From positions 6,605,001 to 6,669,000 of the forward strand of contig NZ_CP017641.1 of the NCBI RefSeq assembly GCF_001983935.1: a stretch of DNA of 64,000 bases. Reading direction: 5' to 3'. The position numbers were made by a program, and so were the translations under genes. Position 1 is the first letter of the stretch. Every line of letters begins with the position of its first letter. Source of the stretch: Fuerstiella marisgermanici (GTDB lineage: Bacteria; Planctomycetota; Planctomycetia; Planctomycetales; Planctomycetaceae). Positions 18,112 to 27,916 of the stretch are shown in pieces. Below the pieces are notes generated by a model. It made no database searches and was not told the origin of the DNA. It worked only from the letters and a program-made list of their open reading frames with translations.

Positions 18112-20610
18112 ATGGCCTCACCCGACCATCAGCGCGTCCGTGAAATTTTTTTGCAGGCGGTGGAACTGCCTCCCGAGGAACAGGACGCTTTTTTGCAGGA
18201 GCAGTGCGGTGACGATTCTGCACTGCTGGCGACCGTGCAGCGGCTGTTTGTTCATCACCGTCCGAACGACCTGCTGTTAGAGGTTGAGGAACCAACTGCA
18301 TTGCCTTCGGCCGCGAACATCGACACTGGCCCCGTCCCGACGGACGCGCCACCTCAAGCAGCGTCGCCGCTGGGGACGCTGCAGTTTGGCGACACCAAGG
18401 CGATTGAATCCGGCCTGTCAGCAGTCGGCATGATGGAACGGCATTCGCAGGTATTCCGACGAACTCACAAAGACAGAATTTGGGTTACTGTTGTCTCCGT
18501 CGCCGTGTTGCTCGGGCTTGTCAGCGTTGGGTATTGGGTTCATGTATCGATTCATAAAGCGATTGGTGCATCGCTGCGACATTCGATGCAGGCCATGCAG
18601 GATGGACAGGTTTATGCAATTGAAACCTGGCTGGCGGCAGAAATACGTTTGGTCGAATCGTGGGCTCAATCGCCTGACGTGGAATCCGCCGTGGCTGAAT
18701 TGCAGGCGATCGCTGATTCAGCCGATGACCTGAACCAGTCACTGGCGTCGTCCGAGGCTGGTACTCGACTTGCATCAGTCATGAGCAACGCGATCCGCAG
18801 TGCGCCGGATGACTCCTATCAGTTTGCCGTCTGGAATCGTGAGAACACGCTGATTGCAGATTCGTCGCCGGAACACGCTGAGTTTCTGGGCAATGGCACG
18901 ACTGAATACGGGGCTGGTTTGCTGTCGCGCGTCTTCCGTGGTGAGACTGTGCTGTGGTTGCCGACAAAAGAAGGGTACATGACCGAGGGGTTCACGTTAA
19001 AAGGCCCCGTGGCGAAACCCGGAATCGCGTTGATCGCGCCGGTTCGTTCGGAGGAAGAGCGTCCGATTGCCGCCATTCTGATTTCTTCACCAGCGCTCCA
19101 GGAACGATTTGAGCAGCTGCTTCAACAGGCCCGGTTTGGAGAATCGACCGAGGCTTATGCTTTGACAGAAGACGGCTATTTGCTGACCGAAACGCGACGA
19201 ACCGACTATCTAAAACAGATCGGTCGGCTTGAAGATTCCGAACATGCGTTTGGCGACCAGGCGCTGCGTGTGACCGATCCCGGTACGAATCTGCTCGAAG
19301 ACTTTCAGGGTGAGGTGTCTGTTCAGGGCAAAGAGCATTGGCCGCTGACTCGGGCGGCGCAGTCGTTGAGCTCCAGGCTCGATGGCATTGATGTTTCCGG
19401 CTACCGCGATTATCGCGGCGTGGAAGTGGTGGGCGTCTGGACATGGATTCCCGCCTACCGTTTCGGCGTCATCATGGAGATTGACTATCGCGAAGCGTAC
19501 AGCCCCCTGGTTCCTCTGCGGACGGCGTTTGTCGTTATTTTGGCGGCGCTCGCTGTTGCAGCGCTGACAGCGATTATCACTTTCTTCGCACTGATGCGGC
19601 GGCGACGACGTGAGCCGGATGGTTCAATTGTGGGGCCGTACACACTCCGATCGCTGCTCGGCGAAGGCGGGTTCGCTCACGTTTATCTGGCCAGTCACGC
19701 GTTGCTGAAGCGACCCACAGCGGTGAAGATTCTTAAGCCGGAACAGATGAACGACAAGAATCTGGTCCGCTTCGAACGCGAAGTTCAGCTCGCCAGCAGC
19801 CTGACTCATCCGAATACTATCGGCATCTACGATTACGGTTCGACGGCTGAAGGGCGTTTTTATTATGCGATGGAATTTATCAAGGGGTTGTCGCTGAAGG
19901 AGCTGATCGACCTCGATGGTCCGCAGTCGCCCGCTCGGACAGTATGGATCGTCAACCAAATTTGCCGCTCGCTGCGTGAAGCTCATGGCAAAGGTCTGAT
20001 TCATCGCGACATCAAGCCGCAGAATATTATGCTGTGTCGTCGTGGCGGTGAGTACGATACGGTCAAAGTGTTGGACTTCGGACTTGCGCGAAACCTTGGT
20101 ACCACGGGCGGCAACCGAGTGACTGAGACGCAACTGCTGATCGGCACGCCATTGTATATCGCTCCGGAACGCATTGTTGATCCCGCCTGCATGGACCCTC
20201 GATCGGATATTTATTCGCTCGGTATCCTGGCGTATTTTCTGCTCACGGGGCGTGAACCTTTTGACGCCGCCGATTCGATTGACGCGCTCGCCCAGACGAT
20301 CAACCGCACGGCTCGGAGACCTTCTGAACAATCGCCTGGCCCGATACCTGAAGTCCTGGATCGGCTGATTCGCGACTGCCATTCTCGAGCGATCACTGAC
20401 CGACCGGAGTCGATGGACGTGGTTCTGTCGCGGCTGCACGACGTTCATCTTGTGGAACCGTGGGATGCTGAGCAGGCCGCCTCATGGTGGAGTCGTCATC
20501 GCGCCGAAGTGACGACAACCATGGAAAAGATGGCCAACGTCAAAGACGAGCAAACCACAGCGACTCTGGTTCCGCCTGACATTCGGGATATCACAACGAA
20601 GCCGACCTAA
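18112..20610 (+). CDS. Transmembrane Ser/Thr protein kinase with extracytoplasmic Cache-like sensor
   Basis: 832 residues. The N-terminal ~50 residues match the leader of PVC sigma-linked kinases (V-R-E-I-F-L-Q-A-V-E). A transmembrane helix lies at about 122-144, a large extracytoplasmic domain at 145-470 that looks like a double Cache sensor (coiled start, then D-S-Y-Q-F-A-V-W-N-R-E-N), a second helix at about 471-494, and the kinase at 508-775. The catalytic set is complete: G-E-G-G-F-A-H-V-Y loop, Lys539 in T-A-V-K-I, H-R-D at 631-633, D-F-G at 655-657, and A-P-E. The kinase is therefore C-terminal to the sensor, in histidine-kinase-like order, not N-terminal as in PknB. It follows the ECF sigma gene by 9 nt. 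Confidence 0.93.
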   Translation: MASPDHQRVREIFLQAVELPPEEQDAFLQEQCGDDSALLATVQRLFVHHRPNDLLLEVEEPTALPSAANIDTGPVPTDAPPQAASPLGTLQFGDTKAIESGLSAVGMMERHSQVFRRTHKDRIWVTVVSVAVLLGLVSVGYWVHVSIHKAIGASLRHSMQAMQDGQVYAIETWLAAEIRLVESWAQSPDVESAVAELQAIADSADDLNQSLASSEAGTRLASVMSNAIRSAPDDSYQFAVWNRENTLIADSSPEHAEFLGNGTTEYGAGLLSRVFRGETVLWLPTKEGYMTEGFTLKGPVAKPGIALIAPVRSEEERPIAAILISSPALQERFEQLLQQARFGESTEAYALTEDGYLLTETRRTDYLKQIGRLEDSEHAFGDQALRVTDPGTNLLEDFQGEVSVQGKEHWPLTRAAQSLSSRLDGIDVSGYRDYRGVEVVGVWTWIPAYRFGVIMEIDYREAYSPLVPLRTAFVVILAALAVAALTAIITFFALMRRRRREPDGSIVGPYTLRSLLGEGGFAHVYLASHALLKRPTAVKILKPEQMNDKNLVRFEREVQLASSLTHPNTIGIYDYGSTAEGRFYYAMEFIKGLSLKELIDLDGPQSPARTVWIVNQICRSLREAHGKGLIHRDIKPQNIMLCRRGGEYDTVKVLDFGLARNLGTTGGNRVTETQLLIGTPLYIAPERIVDPACMDPRSDIYSLGILAYFLLTGREPFDAADSIDALAQTINRTARRPSEQSPGPIPEVLDRLIRDCHSRAITDRPESMDVVLSRLHDVHLVEPWDAEQAASWWSRHRAEVTTTMEKMANVKDEQTTATLVPPDIRDITTKPT

Positions 20611-20852
20611 CCGCCGCTCACCGGAGGAAAGCAGGCGACTTCGTCATTGGTCTTTAGAAGTAAGTCGTCTGCTGCGTACTGATTGTTCACGGCAACCAGC
20701 AGTGACGCCTGCAGCGGCTTCAGTTCAGGAATGGATTGCACGAGTGCCGCTCGCAAATCTGCAACACTGGCGTCCTCGGAGATGACGACTTCAACCGGCG
20801 ACCGGCCGGCCGCATCCCTGGCGGCTGCAAACAGATGAATCTCTACCTTCAT
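20607..20852 (-). CDS. MoaD/ThiS-like ubiquitin-fold sulfur carrier
   Basis: 81 residues from the ATG at 20852. It begins M-K-V-E-I-H-L-F-A-A-A-R and ends F-P-P-V-S-G-G, the C-terminal Gly-Gly that is adenylated and thiocarboxylated in molybdopterin synthase small subunits. The start overlaps the stop of the FAD/Fe-S gene by 4 nt (ATGA). No MoaE or MoeB is in the window, so whether it serves molybdopterin or another sulfur pathway is open. An earlier in-frame ATG at 20870 exists inside the upstream gene. Confidence 0.85.
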   Translation of the reverse strand: MKVEIHLFAAARDAAGRSPVEVVISEDASVADLRAALVQSIPELKPLQASLLVAVNNQYAADDLLLKTNDEVACFPPVSGG

Positions 20853-23800
20853 GACATCGAATATCCCCATGGTCGCTTCTTCAGAGCGGCTTGCAGTTCC
20901 GGCATCAGGCCATACGCCATGGCCATGATCTTTAGCGGATGGACGGTAGGAATCGTCGCCTGTTGTTCCATCTGCATGCGGCAACTGCTGCAGTCTGTGA
21001 CGCCGGCATTCACGTGAGTCGTCTTCATTTCCTGAATCAGTTCTGCCCCGATGGCCAGCGATTTTTCGAAATGTTCGGCGGCCAGACCAAACGTTCCGGC
21101 CATGCCGCTACAGCCTTTTTCAATGCGCTGAACCTGCACGCCAGGAATTAATTCCAGCAGATTGCATAATCCAGTGTCCGGTCCCAACGCTTTGACGTGG
21201 CAGGGCGTGTGATACGCCACTGTTAATTCGACCGGGTCAAAGTCCAGCTTCAGCTTTCCGTCCTGATGCAGCTGCCACAAAAACGTGCCGGCATCGAACG
21301 TATGATCCGCGACGATTTGTGCGTCCTCCGTCCCCAACAGCAATGGGTACTCCTGCGACAAACACAGCGCGGCAGACGGTTCCGTGCAGACAATCGGATA
21401 ACCTTCCCGAGCGAGTTCCGTAAGTTCGGCGACGTTTGTTTCTGCGACTTCCCTAGCGGCCGCCAGGTCAGCGACGGCGATCATTGCCATCCCCGAAACC
21501 TTCTGGTCCGGCGGTATATAAATTCGAAAACCATTGTGCTGAAGAATGCGAACAAAGGCTTCGGCCAACTCCGGATCATGATGGTTGGCGAAGTAGTCAA
21601 CAAAGTAGGCAATTGTTGGCGTCGATGATGTGGGGTCAGCCGTATTGTGTTCACTTTGGACGCGGCGCGACTTCATAAAGGGACGGCTGGCAAATCGCGG
21701 CAGGCGCCGCTGTTCGGCGATGCCCAGCATCCTGTTCAGAACAGAACGTGACACACCCAGTCGCAGCATGCGGTTGGCCATCATGGTGAACCGCGACGCG
21801 AATCTCGCGTATGTATGAAATCGAGACATCAGCCAATCGGTCTTGCCCAGTCCCTGAACGGCAACGTGTTCTGCGCGAGCTTCCAACATGAGGTGCGGGA
21901 TGTCGACCTCAGACGGACATTCCAACACGCATTGCTTGCAGTTGAAACAGCTTTCCACCACCGGTTGCACAGCTTTATCGATGACAATTTCGGCCGGCTC
22001 ACGCCCACTGATCAGCCGTCTCAGCAGATTTGCTTTGCTGCGCGGGCTGTTCTCCTCGACACCGTCTTCGTGAAAGAAGGGACACATTCTTGCGGTGGGT
22101 GACGTTGTGCGACATGTGCCGCAACCGTTGCACCGAGCGGCTGCGTCCATCGCCGTTTCGCCGTCCCAGCTTAGCTGCAGAATCGGCAGCAGGGGCGACT
22201 GTTCGTCCACAGTCTTCGGCAGTGGCTGAGCTTCCGCACCGCGAAGATGGCGCACGGTAAGCTGGCCATCGTTGCTGATGATTTTGTCGGGGTTCAGCAG
22301 ATGTTGCGGGTCGAAGATGTCCTTCACCTGCTGAAACGTACGGTACAGCGGACCGTACATCGATCTGATGAACGCTGTCCGAGACAGGCCGTCACCGTGT
22401 TCGCCACTGATTGTGCCGCCAACCGTTTTGACGTGCCGATAAAGGTCACGCGCGATGGATTCCAGTTGTTCGGCATGACCGGGACGCGGGCGCGGCAACA
22501 TGGGGCGCAGATGCAGCTGGCCAGATGCGGCGTGGGCATACAGAGTGGCGGTGACTTCGTGCTTCTGAAACGTCCGCTGAGCCAGCGTCAGGAAGCCGGA
22601 AATTTCTTCGGGCGGCACAGCGATGTCTTCAACAAATGGCAACGGCCGAGAAGTTCCCTTCAGGCTGTCCAGCAACGAAACCACGCGACCGGGCAGAGTC
22701 CACAGGAATTCGACGTCAGCGATGTCACACGTTTTCCGGGTCACAACGAACTGTCGTTCCGTTTTTGACAGGATTGATTCAGCGTTGTCGATGCGCTGTT
22801 CGATTTCCGCCTTGCTGCTGCCGTTGAATTCGACAAACAGGCCCGCTTCAGCATCCGGGTCGACCACGTCTGAAAATCGGCTGTCAGAATCACGTCCCAG
22901 GCTTAGCAGACGCCTGTCCAGCAGGTCGCAGGCGCTGGGTTCAAGAATCAGTAACTGTTGCATGGCCAGCAACGCGGAATCCATGCTGGCAAACATCAGC
23001 ACCATCATGCCGCGATGTTCTGGCAAAGGCATGGTGTGCAGCAGCACTTCCGTGGCCATTGCGAGGCTGCCTTCGCTGCCCGCTATCAGCCGAGGAAAGT
23101 TCAGCACGCCCTGATCCTGCACGCCGCGATTCAGAACACTGCGCAGCATGTAGCCGCTGCTGTTTCTTAGTAACACCGGTTGGTGCTGTTTGATCAGGTC
23201 TGTTGACTCAGCCAGTAGCGCCGCCAGGCGTTCGACAAGGTCCGTTTTGCGAAGCAGTGGGGTCAGGCTGGTTAGCGGCAGCGATTCGTTGCGGACCGGT
23301 GGAACAAAATCTCGATGTCGCGGCAGGTCGGTTGAGCTCGCGAAGCCGGCGTCTGGTTGCCGAATCGCGTACGATCGAGGCACTTGTTCGCACCCCAGTT
23401 CCATCACCTGTCCGCCCATCAAAACGCATTGCAACGACTTGACGTGATCGCGTGTGGAACCCACTCGAAATGCGTGCGACCCCGCCGCATCAACGCCCAG
23501 CATGCCGCCGATCGTTGTGATTGCGGCGTTGGAAGGATCCGGCGCGAAGCAGCGACCGTGTTGTCGCAGTGTGCGATTGAGTTCCGCCAGAGTTATGCCC
23601 GGCTGAACTCGCACCGTGTCTCCATCGACACTCAGCAACCGGTTCATGTGACGAGAGAAATCGACCACGATGCCTGCGCCCAGGCACCCTCCCGCCAGCC
23701 CGGTTCCTGCTCCGCGAGGGATCAGGGCGACGTCGTTATCAGATGCATAGCGTGCCAGCGTTGCAACGTCGGTCGTGTGCTTCGGAAACGCGACGGCCAG

Positions 23801-23923
23801 CGGCTTGATTTCGTACAGACTGGCATCTGTGGCATACACCGCCGTGGTGACGTTGTCGACGCGTAATTCGCCTTCCAGCAAATCCGTCAGGTCTTCCGCA
23901 ATCTGTAGGCGTGCTTCCTCCAA
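20849..23923 (-). CDS. Fused FAD-linked oxidase and Fe-S/CCG oxidoreductase (D-lactate/glycolate dehydrogenase type)
   Basis: 1024 residues. The N-terminal half is an FAD_binding_4 (PCMH) domain (R-G-A-G-T-G-L-A-G-G-C-L) followed by the FAD-oxidase C domain. A ferredoxin-like pair follows (C-N-G-C-G-T-C-R and C-F-N-C-K-Q-C-V-L-E-C-P), then cysteine-rich CCG-type modules with H-T-P-C-H-V-K and G-C-S-G-M-A-G-T-F-G. This matches the large fused GlcD/GlpC-like enzymes that oxidise D-2-hydroxyacids and pass electrons to the membrane chain. TTG at 23923 is the only start compatible with family length; the next upstream in-frame codon set has no ATG or GTG before a stop. It sits between a zinc-ribbon gene and a moaD-like gene. 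Confidence 0.92.
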   Translation of the reverse strand: MEEARLQIAEDLTDLLEGELRVDNVTTAVYATDASLYEIKPLAVAFPKHTTDVATLARYASDNDVALIPRGAGTGLAGGCLGAGIVVDFSRHMNRLLSVDGDTVRVQPGITLAELNRTLRQHGRCFAPDPSNAAITTIGGMLGVDAAGSHAFRVGSTRDHVKSLQCVLMGGQVMELGCEQVPRSYAIRQPDAGFASSTDLPRHRDFVPPVRNESLPLTSLTPLLRKTDLVERLAALLAESTDLIKQHQPVLLRNSSGYMLRSVLNRGVQDQGVLNFPRLIAGSEGSLAMATEVLLHTMPLPEHRGMMVLMFASMDSALLAMQQLLILEPSACDLLDRRLLSLGRDSDSRFSDVVDPDAEAGLFVEFNGSSKAEIEQRIDNAESILSKTERQFVVTRKTCDIADVEFLWTLPGRVVSLLDSLKGTSRPLPFVEDIAVPPEEISGFLTLAQRTFQKHEVTATLYAHAASGQLHLRPMLPRPRPGHAEQLESIARDLYRHVKTVGGTISGEHGDGLSRTAFIRSMYGPLYRTFQQVKDIFDPQHLLNPDKIISNDGQLTVRHLRGAEAQPLPKTVDEQSPLLPILQLSWDGETAMDAAARCNGCGTCRTTSPTARMCPFFHEDGVEENSPRSKANLLRRLISGREPAEIVIDKAVQPVVESCFNCKQCVLECPSEVDIPHLMLEARAEHVAVQGLGKTDWLMSRFHTYARFASRFTMMANRMLRLGVSRSVLNRMLGIAEQRRLPRFASRPFMKSRRVQSEHNTADPTSSTPTIAYFVDYFANHHDPELAEAFVRILQHNGFRIYIPPDQKVSGMAMIAVADLAAAREVAETNVAELTELAREGYPIVCTEPSAALCLSQEYPLLLGTEDAQIVADHTFDAGTFLWQLHQDGKLKLDFDPVELTVAYHTPCHVKALGPDTGLCNLLELIPGVQVQRIEKGCSGMAGTFGLAAEHFEKSLAIGAELIQEMKTTHVNAGVTDCSSCRMQMEQQATIPTVHPLKIMAMAYGLMPELQAALKKRPWGYSMS

Positions 23924-23986
23924 GGAAGAAAACTCCGTGATGTGATATGGCTTGGAACAATCTTGAGATCCACCGTGCAGGCACGA

Positions 23987-24466
23987 TCAATCTCGAGAAC
24001 CGTCCTTTGTAGCGGCATCCTGTCGTTTTTTCATCTGGACGTAGCGTTCGCTTAGTTCAAGGTCGAATGCGGGATACGCGTTGTCCAGTGCCGTTTTGCG
24101 GTGTCGAGCTCGGCAGCGGTAACAAACCAGCATGTCTGTCATGAAGGTGTACAGCATCATGTCGACGAAAGCGAACGCCATCAAAATGCCAAGTGCCCAG
24201 ATCGGTTCATGCTGATACCAGGCGATGGTACTAAGCAGGCCTCCAGCCACCACAAAGCCCAACCCGACGGCCGGCGGAAAGTCCTTCTGACGCCACAGAT
24301 CTTCACAGCCGCACACGCGACACCGGCGACAGAACTCACCATCGAAATCCTGCTGCCCCTCATCGCGAGACCAATCGCAGCGCTGGCATTGGACCGGTCC
24401 AGTCGCGGGTTCCGGTCGACATACCGAACGCTCTTCACAAACCGGACATTGAAAGATGATCTGCAT
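23987..24466 (-). CDS. Zinc-ribbon membrane protein of unknown function
   Basis: 159 residues. Two Cys pairs at the N-terminus (C-P-V-C and C-Q-R-C) and two more (C-R-R-C-R-V-C-G-C) suggest one or two zinc ribbons, followed by two transmembrane helices (about 67-85 and 90-112) and a last C-Y-R-C. The C-terminus is charged. I do not recognise a named family. It is the third gene in the folE to moaD-like run; the gap to the membrane gene before it is 54 nt and to the next gene 63 nt. Confidence 0.75.
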   Translation of the reverse strand: MQIIFQCPVCEERSVCRPEPATGPVQCQRCDWSRDEGQQDFDGEFCRRCRVCGCEDLWRQKDFPPAVGLGFVVAGGLLSTIAWYQHEPIWALGILMAFAFVDMMLYTFMTDMLVCYRCRARHRKTALDNAYPAFDLELSERYVQMKKRQDAATKDGSRD

Positions 24467-24520
24467 GGCGAAGCTGATTTCGTGCTTAAAAAGGCGACGG
24501 TCGTTGAGTGCCTGGCTCGT

Positions 24521-25336
24521 TTAAAAGGGAATCATGGTGTCGCGTTCCAGTAGCGCGGCTGTCATTTCGCCCATGAACGCCAGGATCAGTCCGGCAAACA
24601 GAATTCCCGTGGCGGACTGAGTGTTTCGGTGCTTGAGGACTCGCCAGACCAGTATCGCGACAATCACAGGAGCCACAATTCCGCCCAGCCAGCGAATGCC
24701 AAACCAGATCTGTTGCGTCGAATCCGAAAATGACCCACCGAACTCTGCAAACGCCCAGATTGACGCGACAAGACGAAGCACTGCGGCCGTCAGAATGGCT
24801 TTGTTGAACCACCAGATGGGCAGGGTACTCATGGTGGGCGTCGTCAGATACCAGTGTCCCAACAGCATGCCGGTCAATACGCCGCCCACTACCGCTGCTG
24901 ATGAAAAGTCAGACAGTAGCTGAAGCCCAACCGACCCCGTGTTGGGTACATTCCACGAATGCAGTGCCAACGCGGACACGCATGAAGCTGTCAATAAATG
25001 AATGCATAAATTGCCTGGTAGGCGCCGTCCTAAAGCCCAGAACACCGTGCCCGCATAGCATACGGCCGCAGCGAAAATGCTTAATGCTCGAATCCACCAG
25101 GCAATGCTAATCGCTTTGGCTTCGGAGGACGTGACAACAGCTTCAGACATCTCGCCACCTGCCGCGGCGACTGGCCATGTGGTTCCCGTCGCCAGCGAAA
25201 GAGCGGTCAGCACTGTCAGGCCGAGCAGCACGCGCATTTGAATTCGGAAGAAACCGTCCGTCACTTCCTTGCGCGGCATTAGCCACCACATCATGGTGAT
25301 GCCGGCCGACAGCTTGAGAAGAAAAACGGCAATCAT
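24521..25336 (-). CDS. Polytopic membrane protein of unknown function
   Basis: 271 residues with about seven to eight hydrophobic helices. The N-terminus reads [19 protein letters not shown] and the C-terminus [12 protein letters not shown]. Conserved-looking polar residues sit in helices ([13 protein letters not shown]), which would fit haem or quinone binding, but that is a guess. It overlaps the end of folE by 4 nt (ATGA), so it is translated with it. No named family recognised. Confidence 0.75.
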   Translation of the reverse strand: MIAVFLLKLSAGITMMWWLMPRKEVTDGFFRIQMRVLLGLTVLTALSLATGTTWPVAAAGGEMSEAVVTSSEAKAISIAWWIRALSIFAAAVCYAGTVFWALGRRLPGNLCIHLLTASCVSALALHSWNVPNTGSVGLQLLSDFSSAAVVGGVLTGMLLGHWYLTTPTMSTLPIWWFNKAILTAAVLRLVASIWAFAEFGGSFSDSTQQIWFGIRWLGGIVAPVIVAILVWRVLKHRNTQSATGILFAGLILAFMGEMTAALLERDTMIPF

Positions 25337-25950
25337 GAGTGCTTGTTGATCAGCGACATGGCTTCAGCACGACTGGACGCATCCTTCTTCAGCAGTCCTC
25401 GCACAGCGCTGGTGATCGTAATGGCGCCGGGCTTCTTGACGCCGCGAATCGTCATGCACGTGTGTTCGGCTTCAAGAACGACAATCACGCCTTTGGCATC
25501 CAGTTCGGATTCCACAAGGTCGGCGACCATGTGAGTCATCCGTTCCTGCACCTGTGGTCGGCGCGATACTTCGTCGACCACACGAGCCAGTTTGCTGAGC
25601 CCCGTGACTTTGCCTCGCGGGATGTAGCCCACATGAGCCGTGCCGATGAACGGAAGGAGGTGATGTTCGCACATGCTGTGAAACGAAATGTCGCGAACCA
25701 GCACCATTTCGTCGTATTGTTCTTCAAACACCTTGTGCAGATGGCGACCGGGATCCATGTGCAGGCCGCCAAACATTTCGGCGTACATCCGCGCGACTCG
25801 CGCCGGAGTTTCCTGCAGCCCGTCGCGATCGGGATCTTCACCAACGGCCATCAGGATCTCGCGGACGGCCGCTTCAATCCTCGGTTTGTCGATGTGTCGA
25901 GCTTCCGGCGGCGTGGCTCCGGAAGCCAGTGTGTCTTTCGGGTCGGTCAT
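25333..25950 (-). CDS. folE: GTP cyclohydrolase I
   Basis: 205 residues from the ATG at 25950; the frame is open further upstream to 26118 but that part is not conserved. The enzyme turns GTP into 7,8-dihydroneopterin triphosphate for folate (or queuosine/pterin) synthesis. Signatures: E-T-P-x-R-V-A-R-M-Y-x-E-M-F, zinc ligands Cys94 and His97 in C-E-H-H-L-L-P-F and Cys165 in H-T-C-M-T-I-R-G, and [10 protein letters not shown]. It is first in a run of five overlapping or closely spaced minus-strand genes. Confidence 0.96.
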   Translation of the reverse strand: MTDPKDTLASGATPPEARHIDKPRIEAAVREILMAVGEDPDRDGLQETPARVARMYAEMFGGLHMDPGRHLHKVFEEQYDEMVLVRDISFHSMCEHHLLPFIGTAHVGYIPRGKVTGLSKLARVVDEVSRRPQVQERMTHMVADLVESELDAKGVIVVLEAEHTCMTIRGVKKPGAITITSAVRGLLKKDASSRAEAMSLINKHS

Positions 25951-26282
25951 GAATTCGCTTGTCAGGCATCGAGGACAACAGGACAAAGAGTCGCTGAAAG
26001 GACCGACTCCATCACCGCATTTTGTCCGCAAAACGGCTTGTGTCCCGCCATTCTTGTCCCGAATTCGCAGCTTTTCCGCTGATTGAACCGTTTCTTCCCG
26101 ATTTCGTGTCCCGGGCACACCCTGGCTTGCATCTGTGTCGCACGTTTTGACCGAATTTCGGCTGAGCTCCCTGTTATAGCGGTGATCTCACGTGATTGCC
26201 GGCCTGCGAGTATTGCCCTCCACCTGGCGACAAACGGCGGAGTGATCGAGGCTGGGTCAGCGGTTCAATCCTACGCAGCTTC

Positions 26283-27833
26283 TTAATCTGCCATCACGCA
26301 GCGGTTGGTGGCCCAGTCGCGGAGGTATTCGATTTTCTCGGACATCAGGCTGGAAAGCGGGTGCGTTTCGACGATTGCTTTCAGAATATCTTCCGTCTGC
26401 AGGTCGCGTTTTTCTGAGAATGCGTGAAACAGGCCGGATGCAATCGCCTGTTCGATTTCTGACCCCGTCAGGTCCTTCGACGCGTCCGCCAGATCGTCGA
26501 CTCGAAATTTGTGTGGGTCGCGTTTCTTACGAGTCAGGTGGATTTGAAAAATCTGACGCCGCGCATCCACGCCGGGCAGGTCGATAAAGAAGACTTCGTC
26601 AAAGCGACCTTTTCGCAGTAGTTCCGGAGGCAACGCGGAAATGTCATTGGCTGTGGCCACCATGAAAATGGGTTCGCGATGATCCTGCATCCACGACAAT
26701 AGCGTGCCGAACATGCGCTGCGACAAGCCGCCATCGGCAGAAGAGCTTGATGCGGACGCAAACGCTTTCTCGATTTCGTCGATCCACAGCACGACCGGAG
26801 CCATCGCTTCGGCCTGCTGAATGGCTTGCCGCAACTGGTTTTCGCTTTCGCCGACGAACTTCTGGTACAGCACGCCTGGGTCCAGTCGCAGCAGTGGCAT
26901 GCCCCAGTCAGCTGCAACGGCTTTCGCACACAGACTTTTGCCGCAGCCTGGTACGCCCAACATCAGCACGCCGCGCGGAGGGTCGATTCCGAATTCACGA
27001 GCTTCTTCCGAGAATCCGCCGCGTCGTTGCGCCAGCCAGTTCTTTAAGCCTCGAAGTCCGCCGACTTCTTCGATATCAAAATCAATCGTCATCGATTCCA
27101 GCGCACCGGACGATTCCAGCAGACGGCGCTTGGCGTCAATGACACGCTGCAGGTCGCTGCCCGTTAAAGCGCTGTCGTCAAGGATCACGGATTCGACAAT
27201 GCGCACCGCTTCCGAACGAGTTAACCCGCGAAGGTTCAGTACCAGTTGGTCAAGTTCGTTGGTTCGCAGTTCAGAGACGACTTTTGATTGAGCGGACCGC
27301 TTGACGGAACGATACGTCTGCTTCACCAGTTCGTACAGTTCCTGTTTGTCCGGCAATCCGGGTCGCCAGGGAACCGCCAGCCGCTGCACTCGCGGATGCA
27401 ACGCTTCTTCGTCCATCAGAATCAGACACTCGCGGCGGCCGTCCGTTTGTTCCAGATAGTCGGCAATCATGCGCCGGAAGATCGGTTGAGTCGTATACTG
27501 CGCGGAGCCTCGCAGGCAGCAGATGGCCGAACGTTTTTGACGCATGAAATACTGCAGCGCGAGTTCCGGCTTGCTGGTGCCGGACACCGCAGCGGGCTCA
27601 CGAACGTCTGGTGAGAACACTCGCACGCCGCTGGTCTGTGTCCAATCCTGCACGGTGCGATCCATGCGCCGAGCGACTTCCATGATGGCTTGTAGCTCGA
27701 TGGCTTCGTCTGTGCTGTGGACCGAAATGAGCTTGTGGCGTGCCTGAATAAGATTCTGCAAGTCGTCCTGCATGGCGGGCAGGTCGACTTTGTCATTCAG
27801 CAATGATGCGGCAAGCTGTTCGTTGTCCATCAT
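26283..27833 (-). CDS. Ycf46-like AAA ATPase
   Basis: 516 residues. An N-terminal regulatory domain (about 1-240) shows degenerate nucleotide-binding features (D[11 protein letters not shown]), followed by a canonical AAA module: Walker A G-V-P-G-C-G-K-S at 293-300, Walker [11 protein letters not shown] at 347-356, and arginine-finger region [11 protein letters not shown]. The architecture matches chloroplast/cyanobacterial Ycf46, linked to CO2-dependent control in cyanobacteria; function here is unknown. It lies 83 nt downstream of topA on the same strand. Confidence 0.88.
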   Translation of the reverse strand: MMDNEQLAASLLNDKVDLPAMQDDLQNLIQARHKLISVHSTDEAIELQAIMEVARRMDRTVQDWTQTSGVRVFSPDVREPAAVSGTSKPELALQYFMRQKRSAICCLRGSAQYTTQPIFRRMIADYLEQTDGRRECLILMDEEALHPRVQRLAVPWRPGLPDKQELYELVKQTYRSVKRSAQSKVVSELRTNELDQLVLNLRGLTRSEAVRIVESVILDDSALTGSDLQRVIDAKRRLLESSGALESMTIDFDIEEVGGLRGLKNWLAQRRGGFSEEAREFGIDPPRGVLMLGVPGCGKSLCAKAVAADWGMPLLRLDPGVLYQKFVGESENQLRQAIQQAEAMAPVVLWIDEIEKAFASASSSSADGGLSQRMFGTLLSWMQDHREPIFMVATANDISALPPELLRKGRFDEVFFIDLPGVDARRQIFQIHLTRKKRDPHKFRVDDLADASKDLTGSEIEQAIASGLFHAFSEKRDLQTEDILKAIVETHPLSSLMSEKIEYLRDWATNRCVMAD

Positions 27834-27916
27834 CGGTCCCGCCGTGCTGTCACAAATGAGTCTCAGGTGTGGCAGTAACCGGAGGGCTTACGTCCTCGGC
27901 CCGCCGTCAGTGCCGG

